Shown here: positions 1 to 8,954 of the stretch, one piece after another | Numbering within the stretch: the first letter of the stretch is position 1 | Layout of the letters: every line of letters begins with the position of its first letter | NCBI RefSeq assembly: GCF_016811235.1 | Contig: NZ_JAFBID010000007.1 | Span: 62,001 to 126,000, forward strand | DNA length: 64,000 nucleotides | Reading direction: 5' to 3' | Source of the DNA: Microvirga arabica | Lineage (GTDB): Bacteria > Pseudomonadota > Alphaproteobacteria > Rhizobiales > Beijerinckiaceae | Notes under the pieces: generated by a model | Seen by the model: the letters and a program-made list of their open reading frames with translations, nothing else | Databases searched by the model: none | Told to the model about the DNA's origin: nothing | Position numbers and translations under genes: made by a program

Positions 1-996
1 GATCTCAGTCGTGGCCTTGGCAGTCTGGTTCGCCAGGGTTTTGACCTCCTGGGCCACCACGGCAAATCCTTTGCCCATCTCTCCCGCTCGTGCGGCCTCA
101 ATGGTGGCATTCAGGGCAAGCAGGTTGGTTTGAGCGGCAATTCTCTCGATCAGATCGACAACGTCTCCGATCTCCCTTGCCTGCTCGGCTAGCCCATTGA
201 CCGTGTCCTTCGTCCGCCGAGAGCTCTGCAATGCATGCCGGGCGACATCGGCGGACCGACTGGCCTGCTGCCCGATCTCACGAACGGACGAAGCGAGCTG
301 TTCCGTGGCCGCGGCACCGGACTGCATATTGGACGCTGTCTGCTCTGCGGCACCCGTCACTTGCGTTGCAAGGCTGCTTGCATCGGCCGTCGCAGCGTCG
401 AGAGCCGCTGCACTTTCAGAAAGGGCTCCGCTCGCCTGACCTGAAATCTGCAGGCTTTCCTGGACGGCACTGGAGAAGGTGGCAACGGCCTGCGCCAGCA
501 TCTCGCCTTTCTTCTGCCGTTCCTGAACGAAAGCATCCTGGTACACGGAAATCGCGAAATCCATGTCCAGCATGACGGCGCGGTTCACGACCGCGAGCTT
601 ACGAGCCAGCAGTGACCCGTTGAAGCGATGCTTCTTCGCAAGAGCGGCGACCAGTTCGTTCAGGACAAATGCATAGCCTCCGATGTACCACCGAGGCTCA
701 AGGCCGATCTTATTGTGGATGAGGCCGATACGGTGAATGCCCTCAAGATAAGCTGCATCGAAGCTGCCGCTGAAAAGACGCCCCCAATGTTGCAGTTGAG
801 CCGACACAAGACGCGATTGCTGCGTGCCAATCAGCTTGGACAGATGCGGCTGCCGGTGCATGTGGTCGTAAAACCGCGAGAGGATCTCAGGCAGAACAAG
901 GTGAACATCCTGCCAGACAGAACGTAGCTCCTGGCGAACACTTTCATCGATGCCGATAAATGTGAGCCGTTCTGCAATCGCTATATCGTTGTGCAA
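1..996 (-). CDS. Globin-coupled methyl-accepting chemotaxis protein (3' end outside window)
   Basis: Cytoplasmic chemoreceptor sensing O2 or another haem ligand. The N-terminal ~170 residues are a protoglobin sensor: around residues 85-110 the motif [18 protein letters not shown] carries the expected proximal His. The rest is coiled coil leading into the MCP signalling tip, with [20 protein letters not shown] and [15 protein letters not shown] visible near the window edge. I see no membrane segment, as in HemAT-type aerotaxis receptors. A TTG start at 996 is preferred because GGAG lies 8 nt upstream; an in-frame GTG at 1005 is possible but overlaps that ribosome site. The gene is cut at base 1. 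No che genes are nearby, so it probably feeds a chemotaxis array encoded elsewhere. Confidence 0.88.
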   Translation of the reverse strand, partial: MHNDIAIAERLTFIGIDESVRQELRSVWQDVHLVLPEILSRFYDHMHRQPHLSKLIGTQQSRLVSAQLQHWGRLFSGSFDAAYLEGIHRIGLIHNKIGLEPRWYIGGYAFVLNELVAALAKKHRFNGSLLARKLAVVNRAVMLDMDFAISVYQDAFVQERQKKGEMLAQAVATFSSAVQESLQISGQASGALSESAAALDAATADASSLATQVTGAAEQTASNMQSGAAATEQLASSVREIGQQASRSADVARHALQSSRRTKDTVNGLAEQAREIGDVVDLIERIAAQTNLLALNATIEAARAGEMGKGFAVVAQEVKTLANQTAKATTEI

Positions 997-1173
997 GGCA
1001 TTCACTCCAAATATATGGAGGAGATTAGCTATCTAAGCTTGATTGAGGCTTGCCAGCCCACTGACATACTTAACTCGAGAGAAAACCTGAGGCCCAGCTT
1101 CACGGCTTCCGCTGTCCGATCTGAAACCAAGGTCAGCATGCCGCGTTGGTTCACGTATCTGTGGGGCTACAAC

Positions 1174-1473
1174 ATGATCACCAAGGCAACAGAATATCTT
1201 CGTTCCCTCAAAGCAGATAGATCCGCACGGCGGTACCGCAGCAACACTCCGTCGCTTCCGGCCGGTATCCAGGATCATCTGGGGCGGCTTTTGAGAGCAG
1301 AGTATTATGAACGTGGCGACAAGCCGCGCTTCCTGGGCGACCCTGCACTTCCGCTTGAATTCGACCCCTATCTTCACCGCCTCGATCAGAAAGACCGGGA
1401 CCTGAGATCCTCGATGGTCCGCGAGAAGGGAAGACGCGCCGTCGCTGCTGCGCTTTTGGGAATTCATGCTTAA
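1174..1473 (+). CDS. Small hypothetical protein (99 aa)
   Basis: Unrecognised 99-residue basic, soluble protein beginning MITKATEYLRSLKADRSARR. The middle is mixed charged and aliphatic (GIQDHLGRLLRAEYYERGD) and the C-terminus is basic with a short alanine-rich helix. An upstream in-frame ATG at 991 would add 61 residues but overlaps the start of the chemoreceptor gene on the other strand, so I prefer 1174. The ribosome site is weak (GGGG about 9 nt upstream). No function is inferred, and it could be spurious. Confidence 0.45.
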   Translation: MITKATEYLRSLKADRSARRYRSNTPSLPAGIQDHLGRLLRAEYYERGDKPRFLGDPALPLEFDPYLHRLDQKDRDLRSSMVREKGRRAVAAALLGIHA

Positions 1474-1631
1474 GAAGCCGGTTCTATGATCGCCAACTCC
1501 CCTAGACTTCGTATCCTCAGCGTCACAGCCAGCATCGACTTCTCGCAGCAAGCTTTTCCATTGCTCAAGTCCGGCTTCCACTATGGCAATTGAAGTAGGA
1601 CTTCTCAAGAGTCGTGGAACTCTCTTCGTGA

Positions 1632-1976
1632 ATGAGCAGTTCAGGAGTCATGAGAGCCATTAGCGGCAGAGCTGTTCTGAGACAGGCGTTCAAGAACCTG
1701 GAACATGAGGTGCCGGGCAAAGTCGCGCGGGTTCTCCGAAACCTTCGCCATCCAGCGGCCAAGTGGATCAGGTTGCCCGTCGGCATGCTCTTCGTCCTCG
1801 GCGGGATCTTTTCGATCCTGCCGTTCTTCGGACTATGGATGCTGCCGCTGGGCCTGCTGCTGATGGCCTACGACTTCCCCTTCCTCCGAAAGCCCGTCGG
1901 TCGGTTTACGATCTGGGGCATTCGAAAATGGGTTCTTCTCAGACAGCGTTTCTTTCCAGAGCGCCCTCATCGATAG
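1632..1976 (+). CDS. Small inner-membrane protein of unknown function
   Basis: 114 residues. A basic N-terminal half (about 50 residues, many Arg/Lys) is followed by two closely spaced hydrophobic helices around residues 50-85, containing LPVGMLFVLGGIFSILPFFG and LWMLPLGLLLMAYDFPFL, then a basic tail. The Pro/Gly-rich hairpin with LPLGLLL resembles small two-helix membrane proteins common in Rhizobiales, but I do not know a function. A second in-frame ATG lies six codons in, at 1650. It stands alone between an unknown gene and the convergent denD. Confidence 0.7.
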   Translation: MSSSGVMRAISGRAVLRQAFKNLEHEVPGKVARVLRNLRHPAAKWIRLPVGMLFVLGGIFSILPFFGLWMLPLGLLLMAYDFPFLRKPVGRFTIWGIRKWVLLRQRFFPERPHR

Positions 1977-2006
1977 CATGACCTGCAAAGACGTCGGTCT
2001 GGAGTG

Positions 2007-2990
2007 CTACTGATCCGGGAGAACGCCTCCAAGTTCGTCCTCGATGTAAATCGAGATGATTTCTTCGAAACTTTTCTCTGCCTGGAACCCCAAACTCTCG
2101 GCCCTGCGGGCATCGAAGCGCTTGGGCCAGCCCTCGACAAAGCGCACGATGTTAGGGTCAATCTCGTGCCGGATCCGGGCGACGCAGCGTTCGCCGGCGA
2201 TCCGGCTGAGAGCATCAATCTGCTCCGCAACCGTCACCGACACGCTCGGCATGGTCAGATTGCGGCGAGGCCCGACCAGAGAAAGGTCGAGGGTTGCGGC
2301 ATGGACGAGGAAATTCACGGCCGACCGCGGCGAGGCATGGGAATGGCGCACATCCAAAGGCACCGGCAGGACAGCCTCCTGCCCGTTCAGCGGCTCGCGG
2401 ATGATGCCTGAGAAGAACCCTGAAGCGGCCTTGTTGGGCTTGCCGGGACGCACGCAGATGGTCGGCAGCCGGATCCCAATCCCGTCGAAGAAGCCGCGCC
2501 TCGAATAATCGGCCAGCAGCAATTCGCCGATGGCTTTTTGCGTGCCGTAGCTCGTGAGGGGTGTCAGGAAGAACTCATCGCCGATCGCATCCGGAAAAGG
2601 CGCTCCAAACACGGCGATGGAGGAGGTAAACACCAGCCGTGGCCGATACCCGTTTCCGATCTGACGAATGGCATCGAAGAGGAACCGGGTGCCGTCCAGA
2701 TTGATCCGATAGCCCTTGTTCAAGTCGGCCTCGGCTTCGCCGGAAACGATCGCGGCCAAGTGGAAGATGACGTCCGGACGAGCTGCCACCAAGCGCTCCG
2801 CCTCTCCTGGAACGGAGAAGTCGGATGTCAGCGGGTCGATTGCAAATGGCGCCTCAGGGCGCTCTGGCTCGACCACATCATGCAGAACGAGACGAGAGAT
2901 CTCCTGTCCGCCGAGGTGCCGCTCCTTGATCAGCCGCTCGACGAGCTTGCGGCCGACCATTCCGGCGGCTCCGAGAATAAGGATCTGCAT
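2007..2990 (-). CDS. denD: NAD-dependent epimerase/dehydratase, D-erythronate dehydrogenase-like
   Basis: 327-residue extended-SDR protein. The N-terminus has the Rossmann NAD motif GAAGMVGRKLV, then HLAAIVSGEAEADLNKGYRIN, the active-site TSSIAVFG serine and a catalytic YGTQKAIGE (YxxxK). The pattern and length match DenD, which oxidises D-erythronate at C2 to 2-oxo-tetronate in four-carbon sugar-acid catabolism; other hydroxy-acid substrates in this family are possible. It follows the TRAP transporter genes on the same strand, behind a likely terminator. The usual DenD partners (tetronate kinase and isomerase) are not visible here, so the substrate is uncertain while the fold is not. Confidence 0.82.
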   Translation of the reverse strand: MQILILGAAGMVGRKLVERLIKERHLGGQEISRLVLHDVVEPERPEAPFAIDPLTSDFSVPGEAERLVAARPDVIFHLAAIVSGEAEADLNKGYRINLDGTRFLFDAIRQIGNGYRPRLVFTSSIAVFGAPFPDAIGDEFFLTPLTSYGTQKAIGELLLADYSRRGFFDGIGIRLPTICVRPGKPNKAASGFFSGIIREPLNGQEAVLPVPLDVRHSHASPRSAVNFLVHAATLDLSLVGPRRNLTMPSVSVTVAEQIDALSRIAGERCVARIRHEIDPNIVRFVEGWPKRFDARRAESLGFQAEKSFEEIISIYIEDELGGVLPDQ

Positions 2991-3052
2991 CGGTCGAAAT
3001 CCCTTCTTCAGGAAAGTCTCAGCGGGCTATCAAAAACTTCAAACTCGAATGG

Positions 3053-3088
3053 AAAAACGTGCATGGCGCCACTCCCGAGCGGCGCCAC
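3053..3088 (-). terminator. Putative terminator after dctP
   Basis: On the minus strand a GTGGCGCC / GGCGCCAT stem (3063-3070 with 3081-3088) is followed five bases later by a run of five T (3053-3057). It lies between dctP and denD and suggests that denD expression is reduced relative to, or separate from, the transporter. Confidence 0.55.
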
Positions 3089-3107
3089 GCTTTCCAAGAC
3101 CGAGAGA

Positions 3108-4118
3108 TTACTTCCCTCGGACCTTCGTCAACTCGTCCTGCATCATCTTCACGGTCTCCGGCCCGATGGTTGCAGCATGCTTCTCCCAGACGCTCTTCGC
3201 CTGCTCACGCATGCGATCGGCTTCCTGTGCATTCAACTCGTTGACGATTGTACCCTCACCCTTGATCTTGTTGAGCGAGGCTTGGGACAGCTCGCGGGAG
3301 ACCTTGCGCTGCTCATCCCGAGCCGTGACAGCACAATCGCGCAATGCCGCCTGCTCGTCCTTCGACAATCCATCCCACAGCTTCTTTGAATAGAGAACGA
3401 GGAATGGCGTATAGGCATGGCGGGTGACCGACAGGTACTTTTGCACCTCGTAGAACTTGGACGTGTCAATGGTCACGAAGGGATTCTCCTGACCGTCGAT
3501 CGCCTTCGTTTCCAGAGCGGTGAACACCTCGCCGAAAGCCATCGGGACGGCATTGGCACCCAGGGTCTTGAAGGTGTCGAGGAACACATTGTTCTGCATC
3601 ACGCGGACCTTGAGGCCCTTGAAGTCCTCCCACTTTTCGACCGGACGGCGCGAGTTGGTCAGGTTGCGGAACCCGTTCTCCCAATAGGCCAAATTGACCA
3701 GGCCAACGGATTCAAGTTTTGCATCAATCTGCTTACCGAAGTTGCCGTCGAGGACCGCGTCCGCTTCCTTCTCGTTGGCGAAGAGGAACGGCAGATCGAA
3801 CACACCGAGATCCGGCAGGATGCCGATGAGAGGCGAGCTCGAGGTAACGACCATCTCCTGAGTGCCGGAGCGAAGAGCCTGAGTCGCCTGCAGATCGCCG
3901 CCCAGGGCATTGCCCCAGAAGCCCTGAACCTTCAGCTTTCCGCCTGACTTGTCGGCCAAGCATGCCTTGAACTTCTCGACACCCTTACCATTGGGGTGAT
4001 CCTCGTTCACACCGTTGGAAAGACGGATGTTGCGCTCCGTGAACTGCGCATAGGCCGGAACAGCCGCAAGGATGGTGGCTGCAACACCTGCAGCAAGGGT
4101 GAATTTGAATGCCTTCAT
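3108..4118 (-). CDS. dctP: TRAP transporter substrate-binding protein (DctP family)
   Basis: 336-residue periplasmic binding protein for organic/sugar-acid uptake. The start at 4118 (MKAFKFTLAAGVAATILA) gives a normal Sec signal peptide cleaved after AYA and is preceded by AGAGGAAG; an in-frame upstream ATG at 4151 would add 11 charged residues. Family features include GVNEDHPNGKG near the mature N-terminus and the region around residue 160, LKVRVMQNNVFLDTFKTLGA, containing the conserved Arg that binds the ligand carboxylate. It is the third gene of the minus-strand TRAP operon. The ligand is likely a sugar acid, given the neighbouring dehydratase and dehydrogenases. Confidence 0.93.
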   Translation of the reverse strand: MKAFKFTLAAGVAATILAAVPAYAQFTERNIRLSNGVNEDHPNGKGVEKFKACLADKSGGKLKVQGFWGNALGGDLQATQALRSGTQEMVVTSSSPLIGILPDLGVFDLPFLFANEKEADAVLDGNFGKQIDAKLESVGLVNLAYWENGFRNLTNSRRPVEKWEDFKGLKVRVMQNNVFLDTFKTLGANAVPMAFGEVFTALETKAIDGQENPFVTIDTSKFYEVQKYLSVTRHAYTPFLVLYSKKLWDGLSKDEQAALRDCAVTARDEQRKVSRELSQASLNKIKGEGTIVNELNAQEADRMREQAKSVWEKHAATIGPETVKMMQDELTKVRGK

Positions 4119-4156
4119 GATTGCTTCCTCTCTCTCTTTGTTTGACTTCAACCGAC

Positions 4157-5440
4157 TTACCGTCCCCGCAACCAGGCCAGGGGTACTGTTACCAGTTCTG
4201 GGAAAAGGATGAGCAGAACCAGCACGAATAATTGGGCCATCAGGAACGGGTTCACGCCCCGCATCACAGCTCCCATCGGAACACGGGCAACGCCGCTCAC
4301 CACGTTGAGCACGATTCCGACCGGGGGAGTGATCAGTCCGATTGCATTGTTGATGATGAACAGGACGCCGAAATAGACCGGGTCGATGCCTGCCTGCTTG
4401 ACGATCGGCATCAGGACCGGCGTCAGGATCAAAACGGTTGGAGAGAAGTCCAGCGCCGTTCCGACGATGACCACAAGGAACATCAGGGCGAACATGAGCA
4501 GAGTCTTGTTATCCATCAGGGGCTGGATGAGCCCGCTGATCTCGCCCGGGATGTTCGCCTGAGTGATCAGCCAGGCGGAGACCAACGCAGCCGCCACCAG
4601 GAACATCACCACGGCCGTTGTCTTTGCTGCGGTGAGGAACACTCCGTAGAGCATCGAAGGCTTCAGTTCGCGATAAACGAACATGCCGATCACGAGCGCA
4701 TAGACGGCAGCCAACACCGCGGCTTCTGTCGGCGTGACGATACCCCACTTGATTCCGCCCAGAATCATGACCGGCATCAGGAGCGCAAAGAAACCATCGA
4801 CAAAGGCCTTGCCCCGTTCCCGCATCGTGGTGCGAGGGAACGTCTGCATCTTGTCCCTTCTGCTGACGATCGCCCATGCGACGACGAGAGATATACCCAT
4901 CATCAATCCGGGAACGATGCCGGCCAGGAACAACTGCGAGATCGAGACATTGGCGGCAACGCCGAAGATAATGAAGCCGATGGAAGGTGGAATCACCGGA
5001 GCGATGATGCCGCCGGCTGCAATAAGTCCCGCGGCCCGCGGAATATCATACCCTGCGTTGCGCATCATCGGGATGAGAATAGCCGCCAGGGCAGCCGTAT
5101 CCGCCGCAGCGGACCCGGACAGGGCTGCAAGGATGAGGGCCGCTACGATGGCGACATAGCCAAGCCCGCCATGAACATGGCCCAGGCAAGCCAGTGCGAA
5201 GTTGACGATCCGCTTCGACAACCCTCCGACATTCATCAGTTCCCCGGCCAGCAGGAAGAACGGAACGGCGAGAAGCTGAAAGTTATCGGCTCCGATGATC
5301 ATGTTCTGCGCCACGATCTGGCTGTCGAAATTGCCGAGCCAGAGCATGAGCGCCAGAGCGCAGACGATGAGCGCGAAGGCAATCGGCATTCCAAGGGCCA
5401 TCGAGCCCAGAAGCGATGTGAGGAATACGACGATCGTCAC
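4157..5440 (-). CDS. dctM: TRAP transporter large permease (DctM family)
   Basis: 427 residues and highly hydrophobic, with about 12 membrane segments. This is the large subunit that performs Na+-driven substrate translocation with DctQ and the periplasmic DctP. Family motifs include PFFLLAGELMNVGGLSKRI near residue 60, GSAAADTAALAAILIPMM and IIAPVIPPSIGFIIFG. Translation starts at a GTG that overlaps the stop codon of dctQ (GTGA), implying translational coupling. The dctP start lies 38 bp downstream. Confidence 0.95.
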   Translation of the reverse strand: MTIVVFLTSLLGSMALGMPIAFALIVCALALMLWLGNFDSQIVAQNMIIGADNFQLLAVPFFLLAGELMNVGGLSKRIVNFALACLGHVHGGLGYVAIVAALILAALSGSAAADTAALAAILIPMMRNAGYDIPRAAGLIAAGGIIAPVIPPSIGFIIFGVAANVSISQLFLAGIVPGLMMGISLVVAWAIVSRRDKMQTFPRTTMRERGKAFVDGFFALLMPVMILGGIKWGIVTPTEAAVLAAVYALVIGMFVYRELKPSMLYGVFLTAAKTTAVVMFLVAAALVSAWLITQANIPGEISGLIQPLMDNKTLLMFALMFLVVIVGTALDFSPTVLILTPVLMPIVKQAGIDPVYFGVLFIINNAIGLITPPVGIVLNVVSGVARVPMGAVMRGVNPFLMAQLFVLVLLILFPELVTVPLAWLRGR

Positions 5441-5979
5441 TCAAGGTGCCCTTTCAGGGTATGGGCTTCATCGTCACTGTAGTCTCCCGCGAAAGCCCGA
5501 AGCTCCGGACCGCTCAGGCGCCCGGTGACAACCCTCAGGATGCGAAGAGCTGCCATAAGGCCGAGACCGACGCTTGCGAAGAAGCCGACACCATAGACCC
5601 ACAGCATCGATATCTCCGTGATGGGAGCATAGTTGGTGGCGTTGATCTCCGCCTGCTGCCAAGTCCCCCAGAAGAAGACGGCGCAGCATCCGATCACGAA
5701 AAGGTCCGACAGAACCATGCAGAGCTTGCGACCCCGGTCCCCCAGACGGGACACCAGGGTCTCCACGCCCAAGTGGGCGTTCTGCCGCCCCACGACGACG
5801 GCTCCGATGAATGTCAGCCAGACGAAGAAGTAGCGGGAGAGTTCTTCAGATACGTCGATGCCGGTATCGAAGAGGTAGCGCAGGACGACATTGCCGAAAA
5901 CCATGACGACCATGGCGGCGAGCAGGAAGACTAAGAGCCCCTCCAGGCCCTTGAAGAAGAAGGATATAGCCCTGTCCAC
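5437..5979 (-). CDS. dctQ: TRAP transporter small permease (DctQ family)
   Basis: About 180 residues with four membrane helices, typical of DctQ. Family features are the first helix (LEGLLVFLLAAMVVMVFGNVVLRY) and the following SEELSRYFFVWLTFIGAVVVG. I prefer the GTG at 5979 (GGGAGCAACG immediately upstream; protein beginning VDRAISFFFKGLE); an in-frame GTG at 6033 would add 18 polar residues. It is the first gene of the TRAP operon, reading away from the divergent dehydratase gene. Confidence 0.9.
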   Translation of the reverse strand: MDRAISFFFKGLEGLLVFLLAAMVVMVFGNVVLRYLFDTGIDVSEELSRYFFVWLTFIGAVVVGRQNAHLGVETLVSRLGDRGRKLCMVLSDLFVIGCCAVFFWGTWQQAEINATNYAPITEISMLWVYGVGFFASVGLGLMAALRILRVVTGRLSGPELRAFAGDYSDDEAHTLKGHLE

Positions 5980-6310
5980 CGTTGCTCCCTGTCTCCCGTT
6001 CCTGCCCACATGATTCTGTTCGCCTCCGGCCACTGTTCAAGGTCGCTCAGAAGCAAAGTTTCGCTGATCTAAGGCCCAGCCTTGAAGAGTGTCAATTCGG
6101 CACGGGACTATGATCGGATCATCTGATGCTGGAGCAAATGCCGGCTTGAAGGAAGTGTTCTATTGTTGCGAATTATACTTATGACTAGCGCCACACAGGC
6201 TCATTTCGGTGGATACGCACCTCGCTCCCCAGGAGCCGGCTCATCAACTGTAACTGTTGTTCTCTGCGGTCTTTCATGCCCAGATGGGCTGTTGCCATGA
6301 CGAGAACTCC
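5980..6310. promoter_or_regulatory. Divergent control region of the sugar-acid cluster, with palindrome
   Basis: About 330 bp between dctQ and the plus-strand dehydratase; no convincing gene. It contains the perfect inverted repeat ATGATC-G-GATCAT at 6110-6122, a plausible operator, and an AT-rich stretch around 6160-6182 that could hold a promoter. No regulator gene adjoins the cluster, so any cognate factor is unknown. Confidence 0.45.
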
Positions 6311-7510
6311 ATGAAGATCACCAGCGTCGAAACAATCCGCCTGCAGGAATTCGCGAACATCATCTGGGTTCGCCTCCATACCGATGAGGGCCTTGTTGGC
6401 CTGGGCGAGACCTTCATGGGCGCCGCTGCGGTCGAAGCCTACGTTCATGAGACCGTCGCGGCCAAGCTGATCGGGCGCGATCCTCTCCAGATCGAGGCCA
6501 TCAACCGCGATCTTCAGAACTATCTCGGCTGGAGATCGGCCGGGGTTGAAACAAGAGGCAACTCCGCTGTCGACATTGCCCTGTGGGATCTTTTCGGCAA
6601 GGCCCATGGCAAGCCTGTCTGCGACATGCTGGGCGGGCGCTCACGGGATCGAATCCGGGTCTACAACACATGCGCAGGCTACAGGTATATCCGCGACGGC
6701 CGGGCGCAGAAGGTGGCGAACTGGGGCGTTGGCAGCGCCGAGGGGGCCTATGAGGACCTGGAAGCGTTCCTGCACACGGCTGACGATCTGGCCCACTCCC
6801 TGCTGGAGCAGGGTATTACCGGCATGAAGATCTGGCCGTTCGACATGGCGGCCGAGCGCAGCCACGGCTATGACATATCCCCTTCCGAACTCAAGACGGC
6901 CCTTGAGCCATTCGCCAAGATCCGGAAAGCCGTCGGCGACAAGATGGACATCATGGTCGAGTTCCACTCCCTGTGGAGCCTGCCGATGGCCAAGAAGCTT
7001 GCCACGGCTCTCACCGAGTTCGACACCTACTGGCATGAAGACCCTTTCCGCCTCGACAACATCGGCGATCTCAAGGAATACGCCCGGCACTCCAAGGCAT
7101 GGGTTTGTGCATCCGAGACCCTTTCCTACACGCATGCGTTCCGGGAATATCTCGAAACCGGCGTCGCGGGCGTCGTCATGCTCGATCTGTCCTGGTGCGG
7201 CGGTCTCACCGAGGCCCGCAAGATCGCCGCGCTTGCCGAAGCGTGGCATGCGCCGGTTGCGCCCCATGACTGCACCGGGCCGGTGGTCTACGCAGCCTCG
7301 TGCCACTTCTCCCTGCATGCGCGGAATGCGCTGATTCAGGAAAGCGTCCGGGCGTTCTACACCGGCTGGTACACTGAGCTGGTGACGGAACTGCCTGTCG
7401 TTTCCAACGGAGAAGTCACGGTTAACATGAAGCCGGGCTTAGGGCTGGAACTGCTGCCGGACCTCTGCAGCCGGCCGGATGCAATCGTCAGAATATCCGA
7501 GAACTCATAG
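6311..7510 (+). CDS. Mandelate racemase/muconate lactonizing enzyme family dehydratase
   Basis: 399-residue enolase-superfamily enzyme, probably a Mg-dependent sugar-acid dehydratase or cycloisomerase. The N-terminal capping domain starts MKITSVETIRLQEF. The barrel shows GMKIWPFD with the candidate base Lys near residue 180, metal ligands in IMVEFHS, YWHEDPF and CASETLS, and the His of PHDCTGP near the end. The start at 6311 is chosen because upstream in-frame codons (from 6257) lack family sequence. It is the first gene of the plus-strand half of the cluster, 37 bp before the FAD-linked dehydrogenase. The substrate cannot be fixed from sequence; the subgroup differs from classical mandelate racemases, which use KxK. 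Confidence 0.9.
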   Translation: MKITSVETIRLQEFANIIWVRLHTDEGLVGLGETFMGAAAVEAYVHETVAAKLIGRDPLQIEAINRDLQNYLGWRSAGVETRGNSAVDIALWDLFGKAHGKPVCDMLGGRSRDRIRVYNTCAGYRYIRDGRAQKVANWGVGSAEGAYEDLEAFLHTADDLAHSLLEQGITGMKIWPFDMAAERSHGYDISPSELKTALEPFAKIRKAVGDKMDIMVEFHSLWSLPMAKKLATALTEFDTYWHEDPFRLDNIGDLKEYARHSKAWVCASETLSYTHAFREYLETGVAGVVMLDLSWCGGLTEARKIAALAEAWHAPVAPHDCTGPVVYAASCHFSLHARNALIQESVRAFYTGWYTELVTELPVVSNGEVTVNMKPGLGLELLPDLCSRPDAIVRISENS

Positions 7511-7547
7511 TCAACCCTCGAAAGACCATTTGAAGACATGGAATGCC

Positions 7548-8924
7548 ATGAGCGACGTGATTGATGCCTTGAAAGCCGCCCTTGGATCTCAGGTCAAGAC
7601 AGGATCCGACATCCCTTTGCGCAACCACGCCGATGCCAGCGGCCTTGCACCCACGCCTCCCAAAGCTTTGATCCTGCCGCAGACGACGGAGGATGTCGCC
7701 ACGGCTCTGCGGATCTGTCACGAGCATAGCCACCCCCTTGTCACCCAGGGTGGCCTGACAGGACTGGCAGGCGGCGCACATCCTCAGACGGGAGAGATTG
7801 CCCTTTCCCTTGAGCGCATGACAGGCATCGAAGAGATGGATGCAGCCAGTGCGACGCTCACGGCTCTTGCCGGCACGCCTCTTGCGGCCGTACAGCAGGC
7901 CGCCGATGAGGCCGGTTATCTGTGCGGGATCGATCTCGGCGCACGGGGCAGTTGCACCATCGGCGGCAATGCCGCTACCAATGCCGGCGGCAATCAGGTG
8001 CTGCGTTACGGCATGGCTCGCCGCAACATCCTTGGCCTGGAAGTCGTCCTCGCGGACGGGACGGTCATCCGATCCCTTAACAAGATGCTGAAGAACAATG
8101 CCGGCTATGATTGGACGCAGCTGTTCATCGGGAGCGAAGGGACTCTCGGCGTCATCACGCGAGTGGTGATCGGGCTGCACCCGAAGCCTCAAGGGCTCCA
8201 GACAGCCCTCTGCGCTGTCGAGAGTTTCGAGGATGGCCTGCTCGTGTTGCGCCAGTTCCAGCAGGCGCATCCCGGGCGCCTGCTCGTGTTCGAGGCCATG
8301 TGGCGTGAGTTCATGAATGTCGCCACTCGAATCTGCGGCCTCCCGCCTGCCTTTCAAGCTGAGCATGACATTACGCTTCTGATCGAGGCAGATATGGGAG
8401 AGGACCCGGCAGGAACGGAAGCATTCTCTCTTGTCCTGAGCGAGCTCTATGAGCAGGGACTGATCAAGGACGCTTTGGTCGCACAATCGCGCACCGACCG
8501 GAACCGATTCTGGGCCTACCGGGAAACGCCATATGAATACGGCCGCTTCCTGCCCGAGGAGATCCGCTTCGATGTCAGCGTTCCGCTTGACCGGATGACG
8601 GAGGCCGTCACGCATCTGCGCGAGGAGATGCCAAAGCGCTGGCCGGAAGCCATCTGGGTTGTCTTCGGCCATGTCGCTGACAGCAACATCCATATCAATG
8701 TTGCCATTCGAGACATGAATGACGAGACCAAGAAGGGTGTCCAGGGACTTGTGTATGATCTCGTGTCACGCCTCGGCGGTTCGGTGTCGGCCGAGCACGG
8801 CATCGGGCGCATCAAGCGACCTTACCTTCCGTTGAGCCGGTCCGGACCCGAACTTGCCCTGATGGCCAAGATGAAGCAAACCGTCGATCCTGCCGGTATC
8901 CTCAATCCTGGCCGCGTGCTCTGA
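7548..8924 (+). CDS. FAD-linked 2-hydroxyacid dehydrogenase (GlcD/D-lactate dehydrogenase type)
   Basis: 458-residue flavoprotein of the VAO/PCMH fold that oxidises 2-hydroxyacids. FAD-binding residues lie in TQGGLTGLAGGAHP (~residues 65-80), GSCTIGGNAATNAGGNQVLRYG and NNAGYDWTQLFIGSEGTLGVI. The C-terminal half has the FAD-oxidase cap and the signature GHVADSNIHIN plus SAEHGIGRIKRPYLP (histidines for metal and substrate). The start at 7548 has GGAA nearby and yields the conserved N-terminus. It sits between the dehydratase and an SDR, suggesting successive oxidation steps on one sugar acid. D-2-hydroxyglutarate or D-lactate dehydrogenase activity is possible. Confidence 0.88.
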   Translation: MSDVIDALKAALGSQVKTGSDIPLRNHADASGLAPTPPKALILPQTTEDVATALRICHEHSHPLVTQGGLTGLAGGAHPQTGEIALSLERMTGIEEMDAASATLTALAGTPLAAVQQAADEAGYLCGIDLGARGSCTIGGNAATNAGGNQVLRYGMARRNILGLEVVLADGTVIRSLNKMLKNNAGYDWTQLFIGSEGTLGVITRVVIGLHPKPQGLQTALCAVESFEDGLLVLRQFQQAHPGRLLVFEAMWREFMNVATRICGLPPAFQAEHDITLLIEADMGEDPAGTEAFSLVLSELYEQGLIKDALVAQSRTDRNRFWAYRETPYEYGRFLPEEIRFDVSVPLDRMTEAVTHLREEMPKRWPEAIWVVFGHVADSNIHINVAIRDMNDETKKGVQGLVYDLVSRLGGSVSAEHGIGRIKRPYLPLSRSGPELALMAKMKQTVDPAGILNPGRVL

Positions 8925-8954
8925 GCGCGGCCGAATGTTCCAAGGCGTTCGACG

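Noticed and set aside
1033..1608. 191-codon minus-strand ORF opposite the small hypothetical gene
   Set aside because: Composition looks like a reverse shadow and no ribosome site is present; the plus-strand frame is more protein-like, though both are weak.
4232..5482. 416-codon frame antisense to dctM
   Set aside because: Charged, repetitive composition mirrors the hydrophobic permease; no start signal or family match.
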